Positions 42,150-50,923 of a stretch of 64,000 nucleotides of DNA are shown here, piece by piece. A program made the position numbers and the translations under genes. The notes below the pieces were generated by a model, which was not told where the DNA came from, ran no database searches, and was given only the letters and a program-made list of their open reading frames with translations. The stretch's first letter is position 1, and each line of letters opens with the position of its first letter. This DNA is from Kineosporiaceae bacterium (lineage in GTDB: Bacteria > Actinomycetota > Actinomycetes > Actinomycetales > Kineosporiaceae): contig JADJPO010000005.1 of the NCBI GenBank assembly GCA_016713225.1, positions 1 through 64,000 of the forward strand, given 5' to 3'.

Positions 42150-42505
42150 GACTCCACTCTCGTCACCCGAGGCGTTGGGCGGATCAGGTGCCGACCCCGG
42201 CCGCACCCTGAACCGCCCCTGACCGCAGGTCGGGGACATCCATGACGCCGATCTACCGAGGGGAGGGGGGATCCCGGTCGCTCCCGTGCTGTCGGCATCG
42301 CACCAGAATCGTCACAACTGGGCCGGGCGACCCCGCGAGCCGTCCGCGGGGCCGGTTCTGACGAATCTGGTGCGATGGGTACGCCAGCTCGCGAAGGAAT
42401 GCGCACTCCTCCACGGTTCCGTACTTGCGTTGTCAGCTTCATGCCATGAACGCTAGATCGGATTCTCGGCATAAGAAGATCCGCAGATGCGGTTATCATC
42501 ATCCG
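42150..42505. other. Divergent intergenic region between pspC and the modE-like gene
   Basis: About 355 bases with no gene I can support. It contains the long inverted repeat at 42296-42377. Just before the modE-like start lies CCGCAGATGCGG (42481-42492), an interrupted 5-bp palindrome next to GGTTATCATC, which could be a regulator site overlapping a promoter. Confidence 0.4.
42296..42377. repeat. 82-bp near-perfect inverted repeat with nested GC stem
   Basis: CATCGCACCAGAATCGTCA (42296-42314) and TGACGAATCTGGTGCGATG (42359-42377) match as inverted repeats at 18 of 19 positions. Inside, CCCCGCG/CGCGGGG forms a further stem. It could be a MITE- or REP-like element, or a structured RNA. Confidence 0.6.
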
Positions 42506-42910
42506 GTGACCAGCTTCCGGATCCGCCAAGCCGCCGAGCTGCTCGGCGTCAGCGACGACACTGTGCGTCGATGGGCCGACCACGGCCGACTGGCCACCAC
42601 GCGCGACGGGTCCAACCGCCAGGTCGTCGATGGTCGCGTGCTGGCTGCGTTCGCCGAGGAGTTGGCCGCTCAGGCGCCACCCACGACCAGTCGGACGGTG
42701 GCGCAGTCCGCCCGCAATCACTTCCGCGGCCTGGTCACCAAGGTCATCAAGGACACCGTGATGGCCCAGGTCGAGATCCAGGCCGGGCCGTTCCGGGTGG
42801 TCTCCCTGATGAGTCGGGAGGCGGCCGACGACCTCGGGCTCGAGCCCGGGGTGCTCGCCGTGGCGAGCGTGAAGTCCACCAATGTCGTCGTGGAGATCCC
42901 CGACGAGTAA
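42506..42910 (+). CDS. ModE-like regulator: HTH plus molybdate-binding (Mop/TOBE) domain
   Basis: 134 residues from a GTG. The N-terminal excisionase/MerR-type HTH (FRIRQAAELLGVSDDTVRRWADHGRL) is followed by a Mop/TOBE domain (SARNHFRGLVTKVIKDTVMAQVEIQAGPFRVVSLMSREAADDLGLEPG). This fusion binds molybdate or tungstate and regulates the uptake genes. It lies 32 bases upstream of modA and is in line with modABC. Confidence 0.85.
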   Translation: MTSFRIRQAAELLGVSDDTVRRWADHGRLATTRDGSNRQVVDGRVLAAFAEELAAQAPPTTSRTVAQSARNHFRGLVTKVIKDTVMAQVEIQAGPFRVVSLMSREAADDLGLEPGVLAVASVKSTNVVVEIPDE

Positions 42911-42942
42911 GCGTTCCTGTCGTCCAACTCTGGGAGCTCTGG

Positions 42943-43732
42943 GTGTCTCGTTCGGAGTCACGTCCCTTCGTCCTCACCCTGGCCGCCGCCTCGCTGGTGC
43001 TGGCCGGCTGTGGCTCGTCCTCATCGGCGTCTGCATCGGGCGCCGTCCAGGGCTCGATCACGGTGTTCGCCGCGGCCTCGCTGACCGAGGCCCTCACCAC
43101 GCTGGGCACGAACTTCCAGACCGCGCACCCGGGCACCACGATCACCGTCAACTTCGGCGCCAGCTCTGCCCTGGCCACCCAGATCACCCAGGGTGCGCCG
43201 GCCGACGTGTTCGCCTCGGCGTCCGCCACGACCATGGACCAGGTGGTCACGGCGAAGGCGGCCGCGAGCCCGAAGACCTTCGCGGAGAACGTCATGCAGA
43301 TCGTGGTGCCGTCGAGCAACCCAGCCGAGATCACGCAGCTGTCGGACCTGGCCGAGCCGGGCGTCAAGGTGGTGCTCTGCCAGGTGGAGGTGCCGTGCGG
43401 CTCGACCGCCGCGAAGGTCTTCACCAACGCCAAGCTCAGCGGTGAAGCCGGTCTCGCAGGAGGCCGACGTGAAGTCGACCCTGTCGAAGGTCACCCTGGG
43501 GGAGGCCGACGCGGCGCTCGTCTACGTCACGGACGTCCGGGCCGCCAACGCCAAGAACAGGGGCAAGGTCACCGGCATCGAGATCCCGGCCGCGGTCAAC
43601 GCCTCGACCAGCTACCCGATCGCCCCGTTGACCAGCTCGAAGAACCCCGGCCTGGCCTCGGCGTTCGTCGACTACGTTCTGTCCCCGGACGGCGCGGCGG
43701 TGCTCACCGCCGCAGGCTTCGCGCGGCCGTGA
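42943..43732 (+). pseudogene. modA: Molybdate-binding lipoprotein ModA, one-base frameshift
   Basis: The frame opens with a lipoprotein signal (LTLAAASLVLAGCGSS), then SITVFAAASLTEALTTLG, VNFGASSALATQITQGAPADVFASA, up to VFTNAKLS. An extra G at 43441-43442 shifts the frame; VKPVSQEADVKSTLSKVTLGEADAALVYVTDV and the end (FVDYVLSPDGAAVLTAAGF) read in the next frame to the TGA at 43732. All oxyanion-binding regions are present. The intact downstream modB and modC argue that the shift is a sequence error. Confidence 0.85.
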
Positions 43733-44535
43733 CCCGCTCCGTCGGGACGCCGCGCACGCCGTGGCCGATCGCTGTGCCGGCAGCCCTCGCGGTCGCCTTC
43801 CTGCTCGTGCCGCTGCTCGGCATGCTGCTGCGGGCGCCCTGGCGTGACCTACCCCGGATCCTGGTCGAGACCCAGGCCGTCGATGCGCTGCGGCTGTCGC
43901 TGATCTGCGCGACCAGCGCCACCGCGATCTCGCTGGTGCTCGGGGTGCCGTTGGCGTGGGTGCTGGCCCGCTCGACCGCTCCCGGGCTGCGGTACCTGCG
44001 GGCACTGGTGACCCTGCCGCTGGTGTTGCCGCCGGTGGTCGGCGGGGTCGCGCTGCTGCTCGCCTATGGGCGTCTCGGCGTCGTGGGACAGTACCTCGAC
44101 CGGTGGTTCGGGGTGACGGTGCCGTTCACCACGGCCGCCGTGGTGCTGGCCGAGACGTTCGTGGCGATGCCGTTCCTGATCGTCAGCGTCGAGGGCGCCC
44201 TGCGTAGTGCGGACGCCGGGCTGGAAGAGGCTGCAGCCACCCTCGGTGCCCGACGGTTCGCCACCTTTCGGCGGGTGACGCTGCCGCTGATCCTGCCCAG
44301 CATCGCCGCCGGCAGCGTGCTCTGCTGGGCACGAGCCCTGGGTGAATTCGGCGCCACCATCACCTTCGCCGGCAACCTGCCGGGGGTCACGCAGGCCATG
44401 CCCAGCGCGGTCTACCGCGCCTTCGAGACCGACCCCCCGGCCGCCATCGCGTTGAGCCTGGTGCTGCTCGCGGTGTCCGTGACGGTGCTGGTGCTGTTGC
44501 GTGATCGCTGGCTCCGGCCGGGGACGACGCTGTGA
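43729..44535 (+). CDS. modB: Molybdate ABC transporter permease ModB
   Basis: 268 residues with five to six membrane helices and the EAA loop LEEAAATLGARRFATFRRVTLPL, plus RALGEFGATITFAGN, highly typical of ModB/CysT-type permeases. The GTG overlaps the modA stop (GTGA), and its own stop overlaps the modC GTG. Confidence 0.93.
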   Translation: MTRSVGTPRTPWPIAVPAALAVAFLLVPLLGMLLRAPWRDLPRILVETQAVDALRLSLICATSATAISLVLGVPLAWVLARSTAPGLRYLRALVTLPLVLPPVVGGVALLLAYGRLGVVGQYLDRWFGVTVPFTTAAVVLAETFVAMPFLIVSVEGALRSADAGLEEAAATLGARRFATFRRVTLPLILPSIAAGSVLCWARALGEFGATITFAGNLPGVTQAMPSAVYRAFETDPPAAIALSLVLLAVSVTVLVLLRDRWLRPGTTL

Positions 44536-45665
44536 CCCAGCTGGACGGTGAGCAGGTAGGTGCCGGGCTGGACGCCGAGATCCGCGTCCGGCGCGGTGAG
44601 CTGACGGTGCAGGCACACCTGCAGGTCGAGGCCGGGCAGATCCTGGCGGTCATCGGCCCCAACGGCGCGGGCAAGACGACGCTGCTGCGCTGCCTGGCCG
44701 GGCTGCTCGCGATCGGCTCGGGCCGGGTGCGGGTGGGGCAGGCGGTCTGGGACGACCCCGCCGGTGGGGTGTTCGTGCCGGCCACGGACCGCCGGGTCGG
44801 GGTGGTGTTCCAGGACTACCGGCTGTTCCCGCACCTGTCGGTGCTCGACAACGTCGCGTTCGCCGACCGCTCGCGAGGACTGCGGCGTGCTCCGGCGCGC
44901 GAGCGGGCGGGCGCCGTCCTGGATCGCCTGGGCATCGGCGACCTCGCGGGGCGGCGTCCGGCGCAGCTGTCGGGTGGTCAGGCCCAGCGGGTCGCCCTGG
45001 CCCGGGCGCTGGCCGCCGAACCGGCGCTGCTGCTGCTCGACGAACCCCTGTCGGCGCTGGATGCGCGCACCCGGCTGGAGGTGCGCGGTGAGCTGCGCCG
45101 CTACCTGGCGACGTTCGCCGGCCCCACGATCCTGGTCACCCACGACCCGCTCGAGGCGATGATCCTGGCCGACCGGATCCTCGTGCTCGAAGCCGGCCGC
45201 ACCGTGCAGGAGGGCACGCCAGCAGCCGTGGCGCGGCGTCCGGCCACCGACTACGTCGCGCGGCTGGTCGGGCTCAACCTGTACCGCGGCGCGCTGGCCG
45301 ATCGCGCCACCCGGCGGGTCGACCTGGACGACGGCAGCAGCCTGTATGCCGCGGGAAGCCGGCCGCACGAGGTCGAGGAGGCCGCGGTGCTGCCGATGCC
45401 CGGCAGCCGCATGCTGGTCGCGCTGGCGCCGACGGCGATCTCGTTGCACACCCACGAACCGGACGCCGGGTCGGCGCGCAATGTCTGGTCCGGCGTGATC
45501 ACGCATCTGGAGCTGCTGACCGACCGGGTGCGGGTCGGCGTCGAGGGCCACCCGGACGCCCTGGTCGACATCACGCCCGCTGCGCTGGCCTCGCTGCAGT
45601 TGGACGTCGGCCGGCAGGTGTGGCTGACCGCCAAGGCCACCGAGGTCATTGCCTACCCGGCCTGA
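44532..45665 (+). CDS. modC: Molybdate ABC transporter ATPase ModC
   Basis: 377 residues. Walker A is GPNGAGKTT at residues 42-50, the signature is LSGGQAQRVALARAL, Walker B is LLLLDEPLSALD, and the switch His is in ILVTHDPLEA. The C-terminal part (about 290-377: SGVITHLELLTDRVRVGVEG) is a TOBE/Mop-type regulatory domain that binds oxyanion. Coupled to modB by a GTGA overlap. Confidence 0.93.
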   Translation: MTQLDGEQVGAGLDAEIRVRRGELTVQAHLQVEAGQILAVIGPNGAGKTTLLRCLAGLLAIGSGRVRVGQAVWDDPAGGVFVPATDRRVGVVFQDYRLFPHLSVLDNVAFADRSRGLRRAPARERAGAVLDRLGIGDLAGRRPAQLSGGQAQRVALARALAAEPALLLLDEPLSALDARTRLEVRGELRRYLATFAGPTILVTHDPLEAMILADRILVLEAGRTVQEGTPAAVARRPATDYVARLVGLNLYRGALADRATRRVDLDDGSSLYAAGSRPHEVEEAAVLPMPGSRMLVALAPTAISLHTHEPDAGSARNVWSGVITHLELLTDRVRVGVEGHPDALVDITPAALASLQLDVGRQVWLTAKATEVIAYPA

Positions 45666-45792
45666 GCCGTGGCGAACGCGACAGGAACGTGCACGGATTG
45701 CCTGATCACCAAGGTTGGGGGGCGTGGCGGTCAATCGGGGCGGTCGAGCTGCCGATGGGTACGGCAGGAGACCGCCCGCGGAAGGACCCGCC

Positions 45793-46422
45793 ATGACCAG
45801 CACGGACACTGCCCGGCACCGCGACGAGCCCGCTCGACGCACGCGGGGGAAGCGTCGGCGGACCATGGTCGTGTCGCTGCCGATCGCGCTGCTGGTGAGC
45901 AGCGCGGTGGTCTACGAGGCCTCGAATGCGGCGTTCACCGCCTCGACGAGCAACGGGACGAACCAGTGGTCTTCGGGCACCGTGGTGCTGGCGGACGACG
46001 ACACCGGCTCGGTCATGTTCTCCGCGACCAACCTCGGCCCCGGCGACACCGACACCAAGTGCATCAACGTCACCTACACCGGCACGTTGGCCGGCGCGGT
46101 GAAGTTCTACCTCGGCACACCCACCGGCACCCTCGGGCAGTACATCGACTTCACGGTCGAGCAGGGCAGCGGTGCCACCGGCGGGAACACCTTGTCCTGC
46201 ACGGGCTTTGTCTCGGCCACGACCTTGTCGTCCGGTGGGGACACGCTCGACACCTTCGCCGCGGCCCACAGCAGCTTCGCGACCGGCGTCTCGAGCTGGT
46301 CGCCGACCGGCGCCGCGTCCGAGACCAAGAGCTACCGCATCACCTACACGCTGCAGAACTCCAGCAGCGTGATGGGTTTGAGCGCCTCGGCGATGTTCAC
46401 CTGGGAAGCCCAGAACACCTGA
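45793..46422 (+). CDS. TasA/camelysin-like secreted protein
   Basis: 209 residues. A basic N-terminus (RRTRGKRRRTM) and a hydrophobic segment (VVSLPIALLVSSAVVYEASNAAFTAST) resemble SipW-type signal sequences; the beta-rich rest (GDTDTKCINVTYTGTLAGAVKFYLG; SYRITYTLQNSSSVMGLSAS) fits the TasA/camelysin fold found in biofilm fibres of Bacillus and in actinobacterial surface proteins. No SipW-like signal peptidase gene is near. Two Cys may form a disulfide. Confidence 0.6.
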   Translation: MTSTDTARHRDEPARRTRGKRRRTMVVSLPIALLVSSAVVYEASNAAFTASTSNGTNQWSSGTVVLADDDTGSVMFSATNLGPGDTDTKCINVTYTGTLAGAVKFYLGTPTGTLGQYIDFTVEQGSGATGGNTLSCTGFVSATTLSSGGDTLDTFAAAHSSFATGVSSWSPTGAASETKSYRITYTLQNSSSVMGLSASAMFTWEAQNT

Positions 46423-46440
46423 GCAGGATTCGATGGTGCA

Positions 46441-46488
46441 AGAGTTATAGAACTGTGGCATGGTTGACGCCAACAGTTCTATAACTCT
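46441..46488. promoter_or_regulatory. Paired inverted operator sites upstream of trpB-trpA-gntR
   Basis: AGAGTTATAGAACTGT (46441-46456) and ACAGTTCTATAACTCT (46473-46488) are exact inverted copies, their centres 32 bases apart (three helical turns). Each contains AGTT-N4-AACT, a near-palindrome. AT-rich in GC-rich surroundings and 22 bases before the trpB start, it is the natural target of the GntR-family regulator encoded last in the operon, possibly through a loop. It could also work as a hairpin terminator for the TasA-like gene. Confidence 0.6.
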
Positions 46489-46509
46489 CGAGGTGAGGGC
46501 ATTACCGAG

Positions 46510-47757
46510 GTGGCTCTGGCGTCCGGTGGCGTGATCGAGACCTCCGGCGCGCCTGGTGTGGTGGGTCAGCGGTACATGGCGGCGCCGTCCGCGCGAGGGC
46601 GGTTCGGTGACTACGGCGGGCGGTTCGTCCCCGAGTCGTTGGTCGCGGCGTGCGCCGAGGTCGAGGCGGCATTCCGGGATGCCTGGGCCGATCCGGCGTT
46701 CCGGCGCCAACTCGATCAGCTGCGGGCCGAGTATGTCGGACGGCCCACGGCACTCACCCCGGCCTGGAACCTGTCCGCCGAGCTGGGTATCACCCTGCTG
46801 CTCAAGCGAGAAGACTTGGCGCACACCGGGTCCCACAAGATCAACAATGTATTGGGTCAGGCGTTGCTGGCCCGGCGCATGGGGCGCACCCGGCTGATCG
46901 CCGAGACCGGCGCCGGTCAGCACGGCGTCGCCACGGCCACGGCGGCGGCGCTGTTCGGCCTGAGCTGCACGGTCTTCATGGGTGAGCGCGACCTGGAACG
47001 TCAGGCGCTGAACGTGTTCCGGATGCGCATGCTCGGCGCCGAGGTCATCCCGGTCACCAGCGGCAGCCGAACCTTGAAGGACGCCACCAGTGAGGCGATG
47101 CGGCACTGGGTCGGCGTCACCGATACGGCCTACTACTGCATCGGCTCGGTGATGGGGCCGCATCCCTATCCCTGGATGGTCCGCGAATTCCAGCGGGTGA
47201 TCGGTGACGAGGCCCGCAGTCAATGTGCCCGAGTGCTGGCGGCGGCTGTTCCCACCCATGTGATCGCCTGTGTCGGTGGAGGTTCCAATGCGGCGGGCAG
47301 CTTCGCCGGGTTCGCCGACACCAGCGCCGAACTCATCGGGGTCGAAGCCGCCGGCGGCGCCGCGATGGGCGACGGTCGGGACGGCGTCCTGCACGGCTAT
47401 CGCTCGCGGGTGCTGCAGGACGAGGACGGCCAGATCCGCGAGGCACACTCCATCGCCGCCGGGCTGGACTACCCGGGCATCGGCCCGGAGCACGCCCACC
47501 TCGGCGACATCGGCCGCGCCCGCTATGTGAGCGTGACCGACGAGGAGGTGATCCCGGCACTGACCCGGTTGGCCCGCACCGAGGGCATCCTGTGCGCGCT
47601 CGAGTCGGCGCACGCCGTGGCCTGGGTGTTGCGCGCGGCCGGTACCCCGGAGTTGCCCGCCGCCTCGACCGTGTTGCTCACCCTGTCGGGCCGGGGCGAC
47701 AAGGACATGCCAGCCCTGATGCAGCACCATGAGCAGCAGGGGGAGCGGTCGTCATGA
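46510..47757 (+). CDS. trpB: Tryptophan synthase beta chain
   Basis: 415 residues, PLP enzyme that joins indole and serine. The PLP Lys lies in HTGSHKINNVLGQ, with ETGAGQHGVA and the phosphate-binding GGGSNAAGSF, and DLERQALNVFRMRMLGAEV for substrate tunnel contacts. All look functional. The first 30 residues are an uncertain extension; the GTG at 46510 is the simplest start. With trpA and a GntR regulator but no other trp gene, this may be a second or separately regulated copy. Confidence 0.93.
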   Translation: MALASGGVIETSGAPGVVGQRYMAAPSARGRFGDYGGRFVPESLVAACAEVEAAFRDAWADPAFRRQLDQLRAEYVGRPTALTPAWNLSAELGITLLLKREDLAHTGSHKINNVLGQALLARRMGRTRLIAETGAGQHGVATATAAALFGLSCTVFMGERDLERQALNVFRMRMLGAEVIPVTSGSRTLKDATSEAMRHWVGVTDTAYYCIGSVMGPHPYPWMVREFQRVIGDEARSQCARVLAAAVPTHVIACVGGGSNAAGSFAGFADTSAELIGVEAAGGAAMGDGRDGVLHGYRSRVLQDEDGQIREAHSIAAGLDYPGIGPEHAHLGDIGRARYVSVTDEEVIPALTRLARTEGILCALESAHAVAWVLRAAGTPELPAASTVLLTLSGRGDKDMPALMQHHEQQGERSS

Positions 47758-48638
47758 CTGTCGAGACCGTCACCACCATCACGCCCGGGCGCGTCGAGAC
47801 CCGACTGCGCGCCGTCCGGGATCGGGGCCGTGCCGCCCTGGTGCCCTATGTCATGGGAGGCGTCAGCGCGAACTGGACCGACCACCTGGTCGCCTACGCC
47901 GACGCCGGGGCCGACGCTGTCGAGATCGGGTTGCCGTTCTCGGACCCGATGCTCGACGGGCCGGTGATCCAGCAGGCCGGCGATCGGGCGCTGGCCCGCG
48001 GCGCCCGGCCGGACGCCGTCCTGGCCGAATTGGCCACCGTGAGCGGCCGGTTGAGCGTGCCGACCATCGTGATGACCTACGCCAATCTCGTGTTCCACCC
48101 TGGCGCGCAACGGTTCTGCCGGCAACTGGCCGACGCAGGCGTGGCCGGGCTGATCGTGCCGGACGTGCCGTTCGACGAGGTCGACGATCTGGAGTCGGCG
48201 GCCCGGGAGGCGGGTATCGAGCTGGTGCAGTTGGTGGCGCCGTCCACCGATCCGCGACGCTCCGACGAGATCTGCCGACGCAGCCGCGGCTTCGTCTACG
48301 TCGTGGCCACCATGGGCACCACCGGGGTGCGCGAGCGGCTCGACCCGGCCGCCGCCCGCGTCGCGGCCCAGGCGCGGCAGGCGACCGACCTGCCGGTGCT
48401 GATCGGCTTCGGCATCTCGACGGCGAGTCAGGCCGTCGAGGCCGCGCGGTCGGCGGATGGGGTCGTCATCGCCTCGGCGCTGATGCGTAGAGTGCTGGAC
48501 GGCGCCACCCCGGACGACGTCGCGCGCGAGGTGTCGGTGGTGCGCCGGGCACTCGATCACTCACGGCAGGACGGGAATGCAGCCACGCGAGCCGAAATAC
48601 CGCACGATCGCGGCCGACCTGGCCGCGGCGATTCGTGA
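47754..48638 (+). CDS. trpA: Tryptophan synthase alpha chain
   Basis: 294 residues. The catalytic acidic residues are in DAVEIGLPFSDPMLDGPVIQ (the Glu and Asp that split indole-glycerol phosphate), with GLIVPDVPFDE, FVYVVATMGTTGVRE and GFGISTASQA as the barrel phosphate site. It overlaps trpB by four bases. The last 20 codons overlap the gntR start by 62 bases, an unusually long overlap that suggests late extension of trpA. Confidence 0.92.
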   Translation: MTVETVTTITPGRVETRLRAVRDRGRAALVPYVMGGVSANWTDHLVAYADAGADAVEIGLPFSDPMLDGPVIQQAGDRALARGARPDAVLAELATVSGRLSVPTIVMTYANLVFHPGAQRFCRQLADAGVAGLIVPDVPFDEVDDLESAAREAGIELVQLVAPSTDPRRSDEICRRSRGFVYVVATMGTTGVRERLDPAAARVAAQARQATDLPVLIGFGISTASQAVEAARSADGVVIASALMRRVLDGATPDDVAREVSVVRRALDHSRQDGNAATRAEIPHDRGRPGRGDS

Positions 48639-49362
48639 CGGCGTCCACGAGCCGGGCCAGGCGCTGCCCTCGCAACGTGACCTGAGCGCGGCCTACGGGG
48701 TCACGCTGGCCACGCTGCGCCAGGCGTTGCAGCTGCTGCAGGACGACGGGCTGATCAGCCAGCAGCCCGGGCGCGGCACCTTCGTCAGCGAGCCCCGCGC
48801 GGCCTACCGTCTCGACAGCTTGCGCGGGCTGGAGGAGGACCTGGCTGCCCAGGGCCAGCAGCTCGCCACCGAGATCCTGGTGCACGAGCTCGTCATACCT
48901 CCGCCGGATGTCGCAGCGCAGCTCGGCTTGGCCGGCGCCGCTGGCCCGCGTGCTCGTTCGCGTGTCGCGACAGTGCTACGGCTGGAACGGATCCGGCTGA
49001 TCGGCGGGCGGCCCGCCGTCCACCAGATCTCGTGGGTGGGCGAACCGGGGGCGCACCTGCTGACCGACGTCGACCTCAGCGCGCGCTCGCTCTATGCGGC
49101 TCTCGCCGAGGTCGGGGTCGTGGTCGAGGCAGCCGAGGAGGTGCTACGGCCCGGGGTGCTCGCCGAGCCCGTCGCCGGCCTGCTGCGCCGCGCGCCGGGG
49201 GAGGCGTTGTTCTGTTCCGAACGGCTCAGCATGACGGGCGACGGTCTGGCGGTCGTGCTCGACCAGGCCACGATCCTCGGGTCGGCGATGGAGATCCGCA
49301 CCCGTCGGGTGGCCGACGGGGTGTCGTTGCAGTGGACGCGCCCCGAGACCGGCCGGGCGTGA
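48577..49362 (+). CDS. GntR-family (HutC/UTRA) transcriptional regulator
   Basis: 261 residues. The winged helix at about 5-70 (YRTIAADLAAAIRDG, LPSQRDLSAAYGVTLATLRQALQLLQDDGLI, GRGTFV) is followed by a UTRA ligand domain (VLRLERIRLIGGRPAVHQISWV, LYAALAEVGVVVEAAEEVLRPG). It starts inside the end of trpA, so it should be produced with trpBA and sense a related metabolite. The paired sites at 46441-46488 are the likely operator. Confidence 0.88.
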   Translation: MQPREPKYRTIAADLAAAIRDGVHEPGQALPSQRDLSAAYGVTLATLRQALQLLQDDGLISQQPGRGTFVSEPRAAYRLDSLRGLEEDLAAQGQQLATEILVHELVIPPPDVAAQLGLAGAAGPRARSRVATVLRLERIRLIGGRPAVHQISWVGEPGAHLLTDVDLSARSLYAALAEVGVVVEAAEEVLRPGVLAEPVAGLLRRAPGEALFCSERLSMTGDGLAVVLDQATILGSAMEIRTRRVADGVSLQWTRPETGRA

Positions 49363-49371
49363 GCCGGCAGG

Positions 49372-50493
49372 TCACGTCACGCGGACCACGAACGACGGCG
49401 ATACCGCCCGGACGAAGCGCTGCTGGGTCTGCAGCACCACCCGGTAGACCTGAGAGCCCCGCGTTCCGCCGCGGGCGTCGGCCCGGGCCGTCAGGACGAA
49501 GGGCGAGCCGCTCGCGCGGGTCTGCACGGTGAGCCACACCCCACGGGTACGGCGCTGCAGCTGCAGGCGGGGCAGATAGCCCTGGATCACCACGGCGGGT
49601 GCATAGAGGTACGTGATCCGGCCGGTCACCCTGACGGTGCCGGTCAGCTTCGCCGTCGGTGTCGCGGCGCGGGCCGTCAGCTGGACCACGTAGTGCAAGG
49701 GGGCGAGGGCGCCGGCGTAGAGGGGAGCTCCCTGTTGGGCCCGGACCCCGGGGACCGTCGCGATGAGACAGACCGTCGGACCGCCGCGCGGGTCCATCGA
49801 CATCCGGTAGCGACCGTCCGCGTCGGTTCGTACGGAGGCGCGCGCCGCCTGCGCCGTGCAGAAACCTTCTGGTTCGGCTGTCAGGGCAACCCCGCTCAGC
49901 GGTTTGCCGGTCTCGCTGTCGGTGAGGCGCCCGGTGACCTGGACGACCTTCTGCCGCCGGATCGGATCAGGGGTCACCGCGATCGTCAACGCGGGGAGGT
50001 GACGTCCCACGACGGTCACCGAGGGGTAGTCGACCCCTTCGTGCGGCGCACAGAACGGCAGGTTCTGGCTCACGGCCGAGCTGCCCGGGGTCAGGACGCA
50101 TTCCACGCGCCACGTGCCGCGGGAGGCCGAGGCGAAGTGGAAGGTACCGCGCCAGACGCCGTCGCGACGGGTGCCGGACACCAGACTCAGGTTCACCCAC
50201 TCGAAGAAGGTCAGCGGGCCGCCCGGACGCCCGCCGTCGAGCACCACGTTCGCGCCGACGGGGCTGCCGGGCAGGTCGGGGTCGTAGTCGGGGCTGGCCA
50301 GATCCAGCTCGAGGGTGACGGAGCCCCGCTGCAGACCCGACAGCTCGAGGTGGTCGGTGGAGAACCGCATCGCGGTGACGGTGGCGGGCCGGGGTTCCGC
50401 CGTCGCGTCGGCGACAGCGGGCGGCATCGCCGCCGGGGCACACAGCACAGCCGCGAGGAGCGGGACCACGAGACGGAATCGCTGGGAGATCAT
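49372..50493 (-). CDS. Secreted protein with carboxypeptidase-regulatory-like domain, hypothetical
   Basis: 373 residues with a signal peptide (LVVPLLAAVLCAPAAMPPAVA). The N-terminal half is beta-rich (MRFSTDHLELSGLQRGSVTLELDL; WRGTFHFASASRGTWRVECVLTPG). A middle region (VTGRLTDSETGKPLSGVALTAEPEG, VRTDADGRYRMSM) looks like a carboxypeptidase-regulatory-like or SpaA-type fold. The ATG at 50493 follows GAGGTGA. Function unknown; convergent with gntR. Confidence 0.65.
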   Translation of the reverse strand: MISQRFRLVVPLLAAVLCAPAAMPPAVADATAEPRPATVTAMRFSTDHLELSGLQRGSVTLELDLASPDYDPDLPGSPVGANVVLDGGRPGGPLTFFEWVNLSLVSGTRRDGVWRGTFHFASASRGTWRVECVLTPGSSAVSQNLPFCAPHEGVDYPSVTVVGRHLPALTIAVTPDPIRRQKVVQVTGRLTDSETGKPLSGVALTAEPEGFCTAQAARASVRTDADGRYRMSMDPRGGPTVCLIATVPGVRAQQGAPLYAGALAPLHYVVQLTARAATPTAKLTGTVRVTGRITYLYAPAVVIQGYLPRLQLQRRTRGVWLTVQTRASGSPFVLTARADARGGTRGSQVYRVVLQTQQRFVRAVSPSFVVRVT

Positions 50494-50572
50494 CGCGATC
50501 ACCTCAGGGTCAGCCTGCTCCGGGGGTGGGACTCGAGGTGGGGACGTTGGTCTCTCTGTGTAGTCGATGGCT

Positions 50573-50782
50573 TCAATGCGTGATGGAATCGGCGTCGAGC
50601 CCGGGTGCCGCGCGATCACCGAGCTGGTCGGTGTGTCCGAGCAGCCCGACTCCGATCGGTAGCCGTAGCACCAGGGCGGCACCGATGTGTACTGCCACGG
50701 CACCGCCCGCGAGCGCTCCCGCCAGGAATCGGAGGGTACGCGGCGGGCCGATGTGATGGACGGAACTGCGCTCGCCGCCCAC
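50573..50782 (-). CDS. Small membrane protein (69 aa), uncertain
   Basis: A GTG-started frame with one hydrophobic stretch (LRFLAGALAGGAVAVHIGAALVL) and polar ends. No family, no clear ribosome site. It fills most of an otherwise empty region between the secreted protein and the SARP regulator, where I also see no convincing promoter. Confidence 0.3.
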   Translation of the reverse strand: MGGERSSVHHIGPPRTLRFLAGALAGGAVAVHIGAALVLRLPIGVGLLGHTDQLGDRAAPGLDADSITH

Positions 50783-50923
50783 CGCGCGGCATCAGCGGCA
50801 TCATGAGAACGCTCAGATCAAAGAGGGACTCGAGGCACTCGACGATCACGGGCGTCAGGTACCGGACCGGCGGGGCGGCCGAGGAGATCTCCAGGCTGTT
50901 TCGGCACGACCCCGGGGGGTGAC

